Assembly (NCBI GenBank): GCA_019054805.1
Contig: JAHQIY010000004.1
Location: 6,758,001 to 6,822,000, forward strand
Origin: Brachionus manjavacas
Taxonomy: Eukaryota > Rotifera > Eurotatoria > Ploima > Brachionidae
DNA length: 64,000 nucleotides
Direction of reading: 5' to 3'
The notes under the pieces were generated by a model. That model made no database searches, was not told the DNA's origin, and saw only the letters and a list, made by a program, of their open reading frames with translations. This document shows, piece by piece, positions 34,394 through 46,180 of this stretch (the first letter of the stretch is position 1; each line of letters starts with the position of its first letter). The translations under genes were made by a program, and so were the position numbers.

Positions 34394-36741
34394 AACCAGG
34401 GCTCCGCCCGGGACCCCGTTTAAGTTTTAATAAAATGATTAAAATTACCATTAAAGTACAGAAAGTACATAAAGGAACAGGGCCAAATAAAATAATATTT
34501 TGAAAAAGTACAAAAAGTACAAAAAGTACAGAAAGGAAAATGATTTTTTAAAAGCTTGATTTCATTGTCTATCCATGACATTAAGTACTAAAAGGGCCTA
34601 AAATATCCCGTTCTCAGCCAAACCCATATCGTTCAATTTTTTTACAAAAAAAAATTGGTAATCAAATTTTATTAATTATTACATTTTTTTGATTTTAATT
34701 TTGATGGGAAAAATAATCGTCAAAAACAATTAAGTTTATTGAACAATAAGCAAAATAATTACCAAAAAGGGGCAAAAAAAAACCCTCAGAGTTTTAAGTG
34801 ATAATTGAAAAAATAGCGCCGCTGAATATTTATAGTCCGATAAGGTTAAATGAGTAAAATAGAATAAAATTTGGAGTTATTGAGTGATTTTTTTGACTAA
34901 TCGGGTAAAATCTGTTTAGCCCTTTAAGGCCTAAAAATTAACCCCATTGTATAAATTATAAAGAGCATATACTAAAATTCTAACTTTAAAGAACTTTTAA
35001 ATCGCTCTTGCCAAATTACTAATTCGAGACTTTTTCACCTCATTAGACGTAATTAGACGTATTTTGCTAATTAAACTTTAAGAGAAAAAAAAATTAAATT
35101 TTTTTAAAAATATACATATATCACACATATCATTCAATTCCTCTGTTGGAGTTCTTCATGTAAACATATTTTTTTTAGAAAATATCTTTCAAAATGAAGG
35201 AGATAAAGCAGTTTTTAAAATTTGGTCACCATATTAACACATAACCTCTTTAGACGTCGTTACCAAACTTGATTTTTTTTTTCGATTTCTTAAAAATAAC
35301 ATAATAATTATATTCCTTAGGGGAGTGTCATTATGACTGAATATTTAAAAGAACTATCAAAATCTTGATGATGCGAATATATAGGATCACTTTTGGTGTC
35401 AATCAAATATGATTTTTTTTCTGAAATAATTGAATAAAAAGAATAATTTATTTAAATTTTTTTATTTCTCATAAAAAATTAGAGACATAAATTAGTTTCA
35501 AAGAATCAATTTCTTTTTTGGAGAAAAAGTTGATTATTAAAACATTTGTAAATTTTTGTACAAGAATATAGATATAAAAATTATCTCAATAATAAATGAT
35601 AATCTAATAGTTAGTTTTGAGTTTTTTTCCTTTTTTGTCATTTATTTTTAAAAAATTTGCTCTTCCATTTTTGCTATAATAAGAAAAAAATCAAATTCTC
35701 ATTAACATTTGACTGAAAGGAAAGACTTAGCTTCATTTAAACCTATCTAGGTTATTCCCGAACTACATTTTGAATAAAAAAAAATATAGTTATGACAACT
35801 TTAAAAATAACTATTTTTAAGTTGTCAAAACATTTTTCTATAATAATAAAGTTAGTATTAATGACTATCTTTTTTTATATCTGTGAGAATTCCTATAGAA
35901 TGCAAAATACTTAAAGATGTGGAAATTAAATTATCGAAAAAGATCATGTTTTCTCAAGTCATCAAAAAAATATTTTTATAAAATCACTAGCACTGGAAAA
36001 GAAAAGAATCTGATTTTGGTCGGTTTATTTTTTTTATTTTCTTCAAATGATTCAAAATATATGCTTAACAATGACTTGATAGTCAATCAAAGCATAAAAC
36101 AAAAAATATAGGCAAATTTCCAAAATTTATTATGTAATACATTTTGAATCAATTATATGCATAATTAAACATTCTTGAACACAAACACATTTTTGAATCA
36201 ATTCAAATCTTGAGAAGCTTAGAGCAAGTTCGTGAATTTATTTTCACTAAGCTCATTATGAAAAATTTTAATTTCTTTTTAAATGTGGACAGAAAACAAC
36301 TTAAGATTATATTTAAATTTTCAATTTTTAGTCACAATAATGTTGTCTAATTTAATTAAAGCAAGAACAATTTTAGCATTTCTTTCAGAATTATTTCTTT
36401 TCTTTAAACTTTCGATTTTGTCTTGATTCATTCAAGCTTCAAAATACAGCGAATTTTTAATTTTTAATTTTTCAAAAATTTGGTATATTGTAGCTAAGAA
36501 AAGCATAGAGTTAATTAAATCGTTAAACAATTTAATAGAGGGCCTAGAAAGCCACATTTTTATATTGCCTTTTGAATGCAATCTTTAATTTTGAATACTT
36601 TTCGAGTATTTAAATCAGGTTTCCCTCTGAATCAAAATTAAATGCTTTCTATCAAATTCGATGAGCCAAAAGTTTTTAAGCTTTTTTTATATTTTTTATT
36701 TAGAGGTTTTTTATCAATTTAGAAAATTTTACATTTTTTTA
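34394..36741. other. Gene-poor stretch with short direct repeats
   Basis: It starts with a GC-rich patch (ccagggctccgcccgggacc) out of character with the surroundings, then an aaaagtac-type short repeat at about 34453-34530. No gene is recognised up to copy B. A 64-codon frame at 35917-36111 is not supported. Confidence 0.4.
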
Positions 36742-38212
36742 ATGCAAAATTCTACGCAAAACATCCCTCCATTTTCATTCTGTGAGCGGTTAGCACAATT
36801 TTTTTTGCCAACTTTTTATTCCAATCTGCAAGCAAATGGCTTCACTGATTTATACGATTTTTTATTTAATTTTAACCAAAATCAATCAGATATAAATGAA
36901 AAACTTAGCGCTCAATATGCTGATTCTATCAAATTGAATAATTCCTTGATAAATGACTTTACTCAGGACTTAAAATACAGTTATAAATTATGTCTCAAAA
37001 TAGAATCAAGTTTATTCTATCTTGAGTGGATATTTAAATTGTATTTACCATTATTCTATGGATCATTGATTTTTATAGTTTCGCCTTTATTAATTTTTAT
37101 TTCTCTTTATGGTTCTTCGTTTTTTTTGTATTTATCCAAACATTGGAGCAAGCTAAAAGTAAGTGATTTATTTCTTTTATCATTGATGTAAAAAATGAAT
37201 ATCTGATTATCCAAGAGTGACTATGAAGCGCACGACATTTGGCAAGCTTCAATAAAATGCGTTTTAATTTTTTGTGAATCTCTTGGAGCAATACTTCACG
37301 GACACGAGCTAATAGGCTTAGAAAATATTCCAGATGAAGGTCCAGGCTTACTAATTTATTATCATGGTTTGTTACCTGTTGATTATTACTATGTTCACGC
37401 TAAGGTGAATCTTTACAAAAACAGGCAAATGAAAATAGTAGCTGATAGATTCCTATTCAAACTTCCAGGTACACATTTTTTTCCAATCAGGCTATCTATT
37501 AAGCAATTTTGGCTTAAAACTGATTTTAGAAAATTTTTTAAATAAGGATTTGGTTCGCTTCTTGAGGCCTTAGAGGTGACCCCAGGTTCGGTGGAGAGCT
37601 GCACGAATATTCTAAAAGAAGGAAACCTAATGAGTATTTCCCCTGGTGGTGTAAAAGAGGCACTTTATAGTGATCAAAATTATCAGATTATATGGGGATC
37701 AAGATGTGGCTTTGCAAAAGTGGCTCAAGCAGCTAAGGCGGTAAACCTTATTTAAAAAGATAAAACATGAATTATTTTGTAATGTGTAGCCAATTATTCC
37801 AATGTTTACCGAAAATTCTCGAGAAGCATTTAGATGTTTTCCTTATTTTGAAAGTAATACTTAACCTAAAATTTTTAGTTTAAAATTTAAAATATTAAAT
37901 AAAGAATTTGTGCATAAATTATACGAAAAAACTCGCCTTCCTTTGATTCCCATTTATGGCATTTTCCCAGTAAAATTGCGAACTTACATAGGTGAACCAA
38001 TTCCATACGATGAGTCTCGAACCCCTGAAGAATTGAAACAATTGGTATTATTGATTTAATTTAGAAAAAAATTGAAAAAAAAAATTAATACAATTCTTAA
38101 TTAGACAAAAGAAAAAATTGAAGATTTGATTAAAAAGCATCAGCGCTTACCGGGAAGCAGGTTACAGGCAATCTTAGATCGATTTAGAGTGAAACGACAA
38201 AAAATGGATTAA
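36742..38212 (+). CDS. TMEM68: TMEM68-like membrane acyltransferase, copy B
   Basis: Six exons: 36742-37158, 37216-37468, 37547-37740, 37790-37853, 37905-38044 and 38105-38212, giving 391 aa. Exons 2-6 have exactly the same lengths as copy A, so the two are tandem duplicates. Blocks: FYLEWIFKLYLPLFYGS membrane hairpin, LHGHELIGLENIPDEGPGLL, YYHGLLPVDYYY, SISPGGVKEAL, PIIPMFTEN, PVKLRTYIGEPIPYD and KKHQRLPGS. Catalytic residues are intact. Exon 1 is clearly diverged from copy A, whereas exon 5 and intron 5 are nearly identical, pointing to gene conversion. The start is taken at MQNSTQN (36742), not at an upstream in-frame ATG at 36661, because it matches the length of copy A and follows a lead-in that resembles an untranslated or spliced leader region. 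Confidence 0.92.
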
Positions 38213-38504
38213 TGGTATCCTATTGTTTTTTGTTGTTATTTATAAAATTACTCGATTTTAGATTTTTTTATTTTTATTCTTAACAAAAAAACAAACACTG
38301 AATAAAAGAACCATTTCCACATTATTTTGTCCTTTAAATTCCAATTTTATCAAGTTAAATTATTGATTATATGATTTTGATTTTTAACTGTCCCACACAT
38401 AAAAATAAATGTATACTTCATACCTATTAAAATATTTCTACTAAGAGTATAGAATCTTGATGGGACAACCATATGTCATTTATTAAGTTACAGAATGTAT
38501 GCAT

Positions 38505-39405
38505 ATGAATGTATGTCAAAATGTATGCAGATGATACAAAAATATTCTCGCAAACGGTATCAGAAATAAGCGCAGTGAAACTACAATCAGATTTAGATTT
38601 AATTTTCAAGTTGACTCAAGATTGGCTTCTTCTCTTCAACACATCAAAATGTGTGGTTATGCATTACGGTCATAAAAACAAAGAATTCACTTATTTTATT
38701 AATGGTAAACAGTTATCAATGTCTGAAACCGAAAGAGATCTTGGAGTTATCTTCAACACAAATCTCAAATGGAAAAATCAAGTAATAGAGGCTACAAACA
38801 AAGCAAATCAAATGTTGGGTCGCATCAGGAAATCATTCGCTCGTTTTGATTGTAAGTTATTTAGATCATTGTATTTAACTTTTGTTCGTCCTCTTTTGGA
38901 ATTTGCTGTGCCTGTATGGTCTCCATTTCTTAAGTCGGATTGTGAGAATCTTGAGAGGATTCAACGCAGAGCTACGAAATTTGTTTCTTCAATTAGAAAC
39001 AAACCGTATGAAAGAAGATTGAAGGCTTTGAACATTCCAAATCTGCTGGAAAAAAGAAAAAGAGGTGATCTAATTCAATTATACAAGTTCATGCATGGAA
39101 TAGAAATGGTTGAAAAAAGCAACAATTTTAATGTCACCAAAATCCATGGAAGAGGTCACTGCTTCAAATATCACAAAGAAATTTCGAGGCTCCAACATAG
39201 AGATAACTTTTTTTTCAACAGAACCTTTAACATATGGAACTCACTGCCAAATCAATTAGTTGAAGCCCCCAATGTTAACAGCTTTAAAGCAGGCATTGAT
39301 TGCTGGATGAGCAGCAATCAATCACATCAGCTTTCATAGTGTGCCTTATCAGTACACTCGCTGGCTAGCCAGCTCCAGTCAAAACTACTACTACTACTAC
39401 TAGAA
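38505..39405 (+). mobile_element. Young LINE 3' half with intact RT C-terminus
   Basis: An uninterrupted frame (38509-39339) opens at the RT catalytic box (YVKMYADDTKIF) and continues through LGVIFNTNLKWKNQV, RPLLEFAVPVWSPF, LERIQRRATKF, LNIPNLLEKRKRGDLIQLYK and TFNIWNSLPNQLVEAPNVN. This is typical of CR1/Jockey-type non-LTR elements. Everything upstream of the YADD box is missing, as in normal 5' truncation during insertion. The 3' end is an (ACT)5 tract at 39390-39404. No frame break is seen, so the insertion is recent. It starts about 290 bp after the stop of TMEM68 copy B. Confidence 0.85.
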
Positions 39406-40813
39406 TGACAAACCATTTATTAAGCACCAATACGATCACAGTTGTGCATCGCTTTTTGCTTTTTACAAAAATTTATGTAAATATACAAAAGTAAAAACGA
39501 TTGATTTATCAGATTTTACGTAAATTGTTGTAAAAAACAAAAAATTCCGACAAATTTAGGAGCTTTCGCGTCTATTTTGTTTCTTAGGGGTTTAATAATT
39601 TTTTTTTAAATAGAAAAATATTAATGAATAAATCAAAACGAATCTATTATATTAACATTTCTGATTTTACTTACTCGAAAAACGTCAAAGCTCTTAAATT
39701 TTTTGGAATTTTTTGTTTTTTACAACAATTTACGAAAATGCTGAAAATTTTACTAATTATACGTAGAATCTCGTAAATTCATGTTCTTTTTTACTTTTAG
39801 AAATTAACTTTATTTTACAAAAATTGCTGTAAAAAACAAAAATCAGAACATAACTGTAGATTAAATTTAGTTCGTTAGCTTACCAAAACACGAATTGAAA
39901 AGATCACGCTAAAACATGTCTATTTAGACTTCAAAAGGTGTAGAAATGGCAAAAAATTCAGTTCATCATGATAAAATTTTCTATTCATTAAATTTTTTCT
40001 ATTACTAACTATATTTTTATAAAATTATATCAATCAAGGGATTAATGACAGTCATGGCATGACCGTGTATAATCCATATTTATAATTCAAGTACGAATTT
40101 TTTTTTAAGTTACTTAAAGTCAGACAACTCAGTTGGCAAGCTTTGATTAACTTTCCAAAAACTTGTAAAAAAATTGGCATCGTAAATTAAATAAAAATAA
40201 AATAAATTCTGAAACGTCGATTTTTTGTCTAATTTTATTTTACTTATTAAAATTTAGATTTTACTTATTTATTTTTTTATAAATGTATCTATTACACGTA
40301 GGCAAAAGAAGATTTATCTCTAAGGGGCTTTAGAATAAGAACGAGAAGAGATCATTTTTCAACAGCAAATGAAGTTTTGGTAAAATAATAATTTTTATTT
40401 TGTTAAAAATTTAGATTTTAAAACCTTTTTTTCCCTGACAACAATTGTTTTTGTTTGATATTCAATCAATCGTTTATGTAAAATCTTAACATGAATATTT
40501 ATCTTTAAAAATTATTTTTCGTACAAAACAAATTTAATGATATTCTTTTTTTATCAATACTAAATAATTGAATAAAATAAAACAAAAATGTAAAAATGAA
40601 AACATTTGTTTGAATTTATTTTATTAAAAAAATCAGCTTAAGCGAATTTAAGAGTCAAATGTGATTTTATAAGCATTTATATTCAGCTAAAACTAAGAAT
40701 AAAATACAAAGCAAAAATACACAAATTTAAAAAGATTGATTTTTGAAAATTTAGATAAGAATTGGAATTATTTTTAGAACAATAAACATGGGCATCCTAT
40801 TTAATTTTTTTTA
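39406..40813. other. Gene-poor stretch
   Basis: AT-rich. At 40302-40379 there is a splice-bounded + frame (acceptor ttacacgtag, then AKEDLSLRGFRIRTRRDHF, then donor TTG|GTAAAA) of 26 codons, without a recognised family or neighbour exons. Confidence 0.35.
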
Positions 40814-41605
40814 TTAATTCCAATTACATTCTATTTTAAATAATACTTTAAGTTGAGAACAAACAAAGTAAGTTAGGTTTCTTTCTGCTAGTTGTTGAAT
40901 CTCATTTGTGTGCACACCATTAACATTTATCCAAGGTACATAATTTAATTTTGGATTAAGTTTGTTTGTTTTTTCTCCAGCTTCATGTAACAATTGATTT
41001 CCTCTGACATCATTAGCACATTTTTTTAATCCCTCGTAGTCTATGGAATGTTTTTTCGCACAGAGAAGAGCAGAAGTCTCAAAACTTATCATCAAGTTTT
41101 CCATTGTGCATGCCAAAAATGGAAAATGATCTTCAAATTTAGGCTTTTGATCAATTAGACAATTCTAAATTTTAATAATTAGTTTTATTTCGATGCTTTC
41201 AGAAAAATATACATGAATTGTGTTTCCGTAGCATTCTTGAGCACCATGTTGGCAATCAAAATTCCACATTTTATTATTACCATCCCAAGTGTACTTTTAA
41301 AAAAAATGTAATTTTTTAGAAATTTTCTTAAATTTTAGCCTTACAGAAGCCTTTCCAAAAGAGACTAAAGTTATGTTTACATTTCTAAAAATCTTGGATT
41401 TTAGATTTCTGATTTGTTTTAAAAAATCTGCACTATCGGGACATCTAGTCTCATAAAATACATCAATATTTAAAACTTTATCCAAATAACTGGTCTTTGA
41501 GTTTAAGTTTAAAGAACTAACCAAGTAAATAATTAAAACAATAGAAATTAATGATAATAAAATTTTTTTAATAATTTTCATCTTTAATTCATTTTCATTT
41601 TTCAT
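40814..41605 (-). CDS. GILT-like thiol reductase
   Basis: Three exons, all phase 0: 41605-41345, 41293-41213 and 41164-40814, giving 230 aa. A hydrophobic N-terminus (IIKKILLSLISIVLIIYLVS) serves as signal peptide or anchor. The redox site is YETRCPDSADF; it is CPDS, not the CxxC of vertebrate GILT. The family signature CQHGAQECYGN follows in exon 2, and exon 3 holds C-terminal cysteines (CTMEN, LLCAKKH, KKCAND, FVCSQ) and the VPWINVNGVH block. GILT proteins reduce disulphides in lysosomes or are secreted. With Ser in place of the second active-site Cys, it may work by a monothiol mechanism or not at all. An extra first exon lies just upstream. Confidence 0.9.
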
Positions 41606-41749
41606 ACTTTAAGCTTTATTTCTCTTCTATATTTCTAAACTTAGTTTAATTTTGGCCAACTTTGGTAACTTGTTTTCCATTTAGTCAAAAATATTTTTTT
41701 TCAATTAAAAAAAAAATTTATTTATGCATAATTAAAAAATTTTGCTTAC

Positions 41750-41974
41750 GTTTGCTTTTCCGAATGGCACAAGCAAAAAATCAATATAAGATGAAAATTT
41801 CTTATTTGCATCAATGATTTGGTTTAATAAAAAACGCTGACTATCTGGACATCTTGTTTCATAATAAACATCAATTTGTAAAAATTTTCTTTTATAAGAT
41901 GGCAAATTTAATCCATGAATGTGAATTTGCCCAATGGCAATTAAAAATATAATTGATCTCTTTAAGATATCCAT
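41750..41974 (-). CDS. Second GILT-like first exon (alternative or orphan)
   Basis: ATG at 41974 and 75 codons ending at a donor (AAC|GTAAGC) in phase 0. It has its own signal peptide (LKRSIIFLIAIGQIHIHG) and the same core (LQIDVYYETRCPDSQRF, then VPFGKAN). It has no exon 2 or 3 of its own before the first exon of the next copy. Because the phases agree, it could splice to the exons at 41293 and 41164 as an alternative start. Otherwise it is the remnant of a partial duplication. Confidence 0.6.
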
Positions 41975-43084
41975 TTTTGAAATTTGAAATAAATTTTTTA
42001 AACTTAAAATTTATAGTCTTATTTAAAGTGTTAAAAATTTATCTAATCTTGATATTTAGTTATATAACAAAACGAATTTTAAGTAAGACAATTTTTTTTA
42101 AATCAAGAATTTAAATTGCCTTATTTAATGAAAGATAAGACATTTTTCAAAGCTGAAAGCTTTATTTGGTACATTTGAGATTTTATATGAAGAGAATTAA
42201 AATAATTTTTTGATTATTTTAAAATATTTTGGTAATTTTTTTAATTGGAAATTTAATATTCAAACTATATTTATTTAATCATATAATTTTTTATGATTTT
42301 TTATCATATATTCTTGGTATATGATATAAAAAATCTATCTGATAAGTAAGACTATCTGATAAGATTACAAAAAAAATTCTGAAAATTTAATTTTCAATTA
42401 AAATCATTAAAAAAAAATTTTTTATTCTTTTTTCAAAAATGAAGTCCCAAGAAAAGCTTATTAAAAAAACAATATCTTTTATAGAACATGAACCATCCCT
42501 GAATTTTATTCTTTTTTTTGTTAACTATATTCAAATTTTTAAATTGAACAACCCTTGTGTTTAAAAATGAAATCGGAAAAAATTTTGATCATTTAATTTT
42601 TTACCAAATTTTGATATTTTACCTAAAAAATTCACTCACTAGCCGTCATACTTTTTTATTTTAATTTGAGGATTAAGATTTTATTTTATATAAAGAAAAC
42701 TCATTTTAAAAAATTAAATTTGGGGTTATTTCTGGTCCTCTAGACCAAAACTGATAAGTATTTTCTTTCAATATTTTTTTTTGATGATTTTTTTTTTTAA
42801 TGGAAAGATTAAAATATTTTCTTTAAAACATTTTACAAAATTGTTGAGTTTTTTCACTCAAAACACAACTCAGACTTAGAATTTTCTAAAAAACCTAGTT
42901 AAAAATTTTCTGAGTGTTAATTAATAAAATTTTTAAATAAATCAAACTTTATTGTTTAATAAAATTTGGACAAAAACTTGAAAAAAATTTTCATAATCGA
43001 ATTCTTAATTAAAATAAAGAATAAACAATCAAAAAAATGTACTATAAATAATTTCGAAATTTTTTTAAAAATTGAAAAATTTAG
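41975..43084. other. AT-rich intergenic stretch
   Basis: Nothing recognised. Should hold the GILT promoter and the ENPP 3' end. Confidence 0.5.
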
Positions 43085-44751
43085 TTAAATAAGTCGTGTC
43101 CGATCATTAGTGCCATCTTGGTCATCATCGATATCATTCATTGTTCTGATATTGTCATATTCAGTCATAATAACACCTCTTGGTGTATTTTTCATAGTTA
43201 AATAAACAAAAAATCCAGTCATAGCCATCAAAGCGGCAGGGATTAAAAGCAATAGAACAAAAACTTTAAGTAAAATTTAAAAAAAATACTTTTGATAAGA
43301 AAAAATTACTGAAGCTTTGTCCCAAATTTTGTTTTGATACTTCAAAAGTAAGCATATTGATCACATTTTCAAGACTTCCATTATTATATGCCGCCTGAAC
43401 ACCCAATATAAAACACATCAATGGATACACATCCACATTGTTAAACACTTCAGCCTCATAATTCTTTTTAAAAGCAGGTCCACTAGCTAAAAATATTGGA
43501 AACATTGATGTTTCATTGTTATAGTATCCATGATCACCATCTATAATAACTAAATTAAACAAAACAAATTTATGAGTATAAAATAACTTGTTAAATTCCA
43601 ATCAATTGGGATTTTATTTTGATAAATTGCATAGCCCAAATGTGCCACGATAACAATATCTCCGATCCGAGAGTTTGCTTTATATCTCAATTTATCTGGA
43701 ATTTCATTTTTCCTGTAAACATCCACATTTCTTATTTTTTTTAGTTCTTCAACTATAAAATTTGTATTCGAATCTTTTGAAAATTTTTACTAGGATAAAT
43801 TTTTAATCTAATAGTCATTATTAAAATGACTATCAATTGAAGGTAATATACCATTTTTTACAAAAATACTGTAACAAGCTCTTGAACCATATGCGTCAAA
43901 TAAACTTGTATTGACATGTTCATCTAGGAATATCACTGTTTTTTCGGATATGGACTCCATGCCGTGATCCGATGTTATAATCATGTTAACTTTGTCAAAT
44001 AAATGATGAGATTTTAATTGATCGATTAAATAGCCTAAATCTTCATCTAATTCTTTGAGTTTTGTGGCCATTTGTTTTGAATAGGGTCCATATAAATGAC
44101 CAGTATGATCTAATATTTAAAAAAAATTAAATTAGATTGGACTTTAATTTTTTTTATATAACCTGGCTCATCAAAGTACATTGCACCAAAATTAATTGGA
44201 TTTTTTTCAGCAGTAAACAAAGCAACAAATTCATCAATAAGTTTTCTATTAGGCTTTGTGTGATTATAATCAATGCTAATTATTTTATGATCATTAAATA
44301 CAATATTTGATCCAAGCCATTCGGCAGCACTTTGCCTGCCGTCACCAGCTTTTTGATTTGTTGTCCATATGGGCTCAACAAGCTTATTTTGGCCAAACCA
44401 TTCAATGGTAAACGCGTCTCGATGGGTGTAATTAAAAGTTTTATTTAATACAGGGTCGAACATCATATTTTGTGTTATTCCGTGCGACTCTTCATAGTGA
44501 CCAGTGACTAGGGTCCAATGGTTGGGGAACGTGACAGTAGAAAAAGCATTTTTTATATACTTGGCATGAGTTCCATTTTTTTTTATAGAATCAAAATTAG
44601 TGAGGTTATGTTTTAATAAATAGTCCCATCGAAACCCGTCAAAGGATATGAGCAAGACCATCGGTTTGTCAGAGTGCTTGTGAGCTTTGACAATTTCAAC
44701 ACTTACCAGGAGAAGAAATAGCCTATGCAACTTTATCATTGTTATGAACAT
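43085..44751 (-). CDS. ENPP4/5-like ectonucleotide pyrophosphatase/phosphodiesterase
   Basis: Five exons, all phase 1: 44751-44163, 44109-43852, 43773-43588, 43549-43310 and 43263-43085, giving 483 aa. A signal peptide (LFLLLVSVEIVKAH) is followed by LLISFDGFRWDY with the first metal Asp, and then STVTFPNHWTLVTGHY with the nucleophile Thr near residue 74. Next come FDEPDHTGHLYGP (metal Asp and His, completed across the first splice), ITSDHGM, and DGDHGYYNNETSMFPIFLASGP with the last His ligand. The final exon encodes a membrane helix (VFVLLLLIPAALMAM..FFVY) and a short acidic cytosolic tail. This is the type I layout of ENPP4/ENPP5, without somatomedin or nuclease-like domains. All catalytic residues are present, so it should cleave extracellular nucleotides or related phosphodiesters. 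Intron 3 is only 38 nt. Confidence 0.93.
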
Positions 44752-46180
44752 GTATTTTGAGATGCCTTATTTAGGTATGCAAAATATTTAAATAAATTTC
44801 AAGCTCAATTGGATATAAAGTGTAAAAATATTGAATAATTTTTTATAAATATATGTTAATATAAAATTAAGAAATTAGTTAGTCATATACTATTTGAAAT
44901 AGCAAGCAAAATAAAATGTTGTTTAGAAAAACTTTGATTTGGTTAAGAAGTACACGGAAAAGGTAGAAAGTTGAAGAAATATTAAATAAACTAAAAAAAT
45001 TGTTAAATTAAATTAGAAAAATTAAAAAAAAAAAATAGTTTTTATTTGTAGTAAAGTAATAATGATTTGTTAATTTTACTATAAATCTTTTAAAAAATTA
45101 CCTTATTTACCTTTAAAAAATAAAATTATTTTTTTGTTTTTTGGGGTAAATTGGAAAATATAAAATTCTTATGGATATTATTAATTTTGTTTAACGAAAA
45201 TAATTTCCAGTAATTTTTTGGAGCAGTCTATTTTGTTCGGATAATTTATTTTCGACTACAAGACACTATGCAATGATTTAAAAAAAATCGGAATCATAAG
45301 TTTTTGGATTCAGTTCTTAATTTAAAAAAGTTTCTAATCTGAAATTTAGTTAACAATATATCTTTGAATTTTTTTCAAAGCTAATGGATATGTATGAGGT
45401 ATGTGACATGGACATGGTGAAAGAGAATATTTATTATTTTATTTATTTATTTGTTTATCTATATTGAGCAAAAGATACTTCAGATTAAAATAAAAAAAAA
45501 ATTTAAAGTTTTGCTGATTTTATATTAAATTTGAGATGCTGATAAAAGAAGCTATTGCGCCTCTGTCTATCAACGTTTGCAATTGAATTTTGATTTTGTG
45601 CAGAGTTCATGCTTGTCAAGCTTGGTTGGTTAAAGCCTACGCAACTAAATTTCTTATTATGCATTGTTTTCGCTTCAGTTATTTTTTTACAAAATCCGGG
45701 ATAATTGTAAATTATGTTAGGTTGAAGACCCACAATTTTTCTCACCGCTAATTTTTATAAACTCGTAGCTAATATTAATAAAAACAGCGCTATTAAACTA
45801 ATAAAAACTACGTTTTATTAAGAAGAAATGTAATTTATAAAAGATAAGTCAAATTTAATAAATAAATATCTAATTTTCTTAATTAAAAAAAAATATTATT
45901 ATTCTTTTGAGTTGCATCTAGATCAAAAAAATATCTTAAAGCCAATTTTAATTTTTTATTCTATTAAATTTTTATTTTAGATATATTTTTAATTAATTAA
46001 GATTATTTTTTTTAACTAGAGGTAAGCTTATTAATTTAGAGTAAATTTTTTTAGTAATAGCGGTATCAAAAATTTTTTGCCTAAATTGAATTAGGTCTTC
46101 AATAGCTGTTCTCTTCTCGCGTTTTTTCTATCTTTCGGTCATTGTTCTCTAATTTCATTATACCTAAATCAGCTATTCTT
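44752..46180. other. Intergenic stretch with one doubtful small frame
   Basis: A minus-strand open frame at 45503-45745 begins without an ATG, after an acceptor-like AAAATTAG, and reads KIVGLQPNIIYNYPGF, then KKFSCVGFNQPSLTSMNSAQ. It might be an isolated exon but no family or partner was recognised. Confidence 0.3.

Noticed and set aside
35917-36111. 64-aa + ORF
   Set aside because: No homology, AT-rich, no splice or regulatory context.
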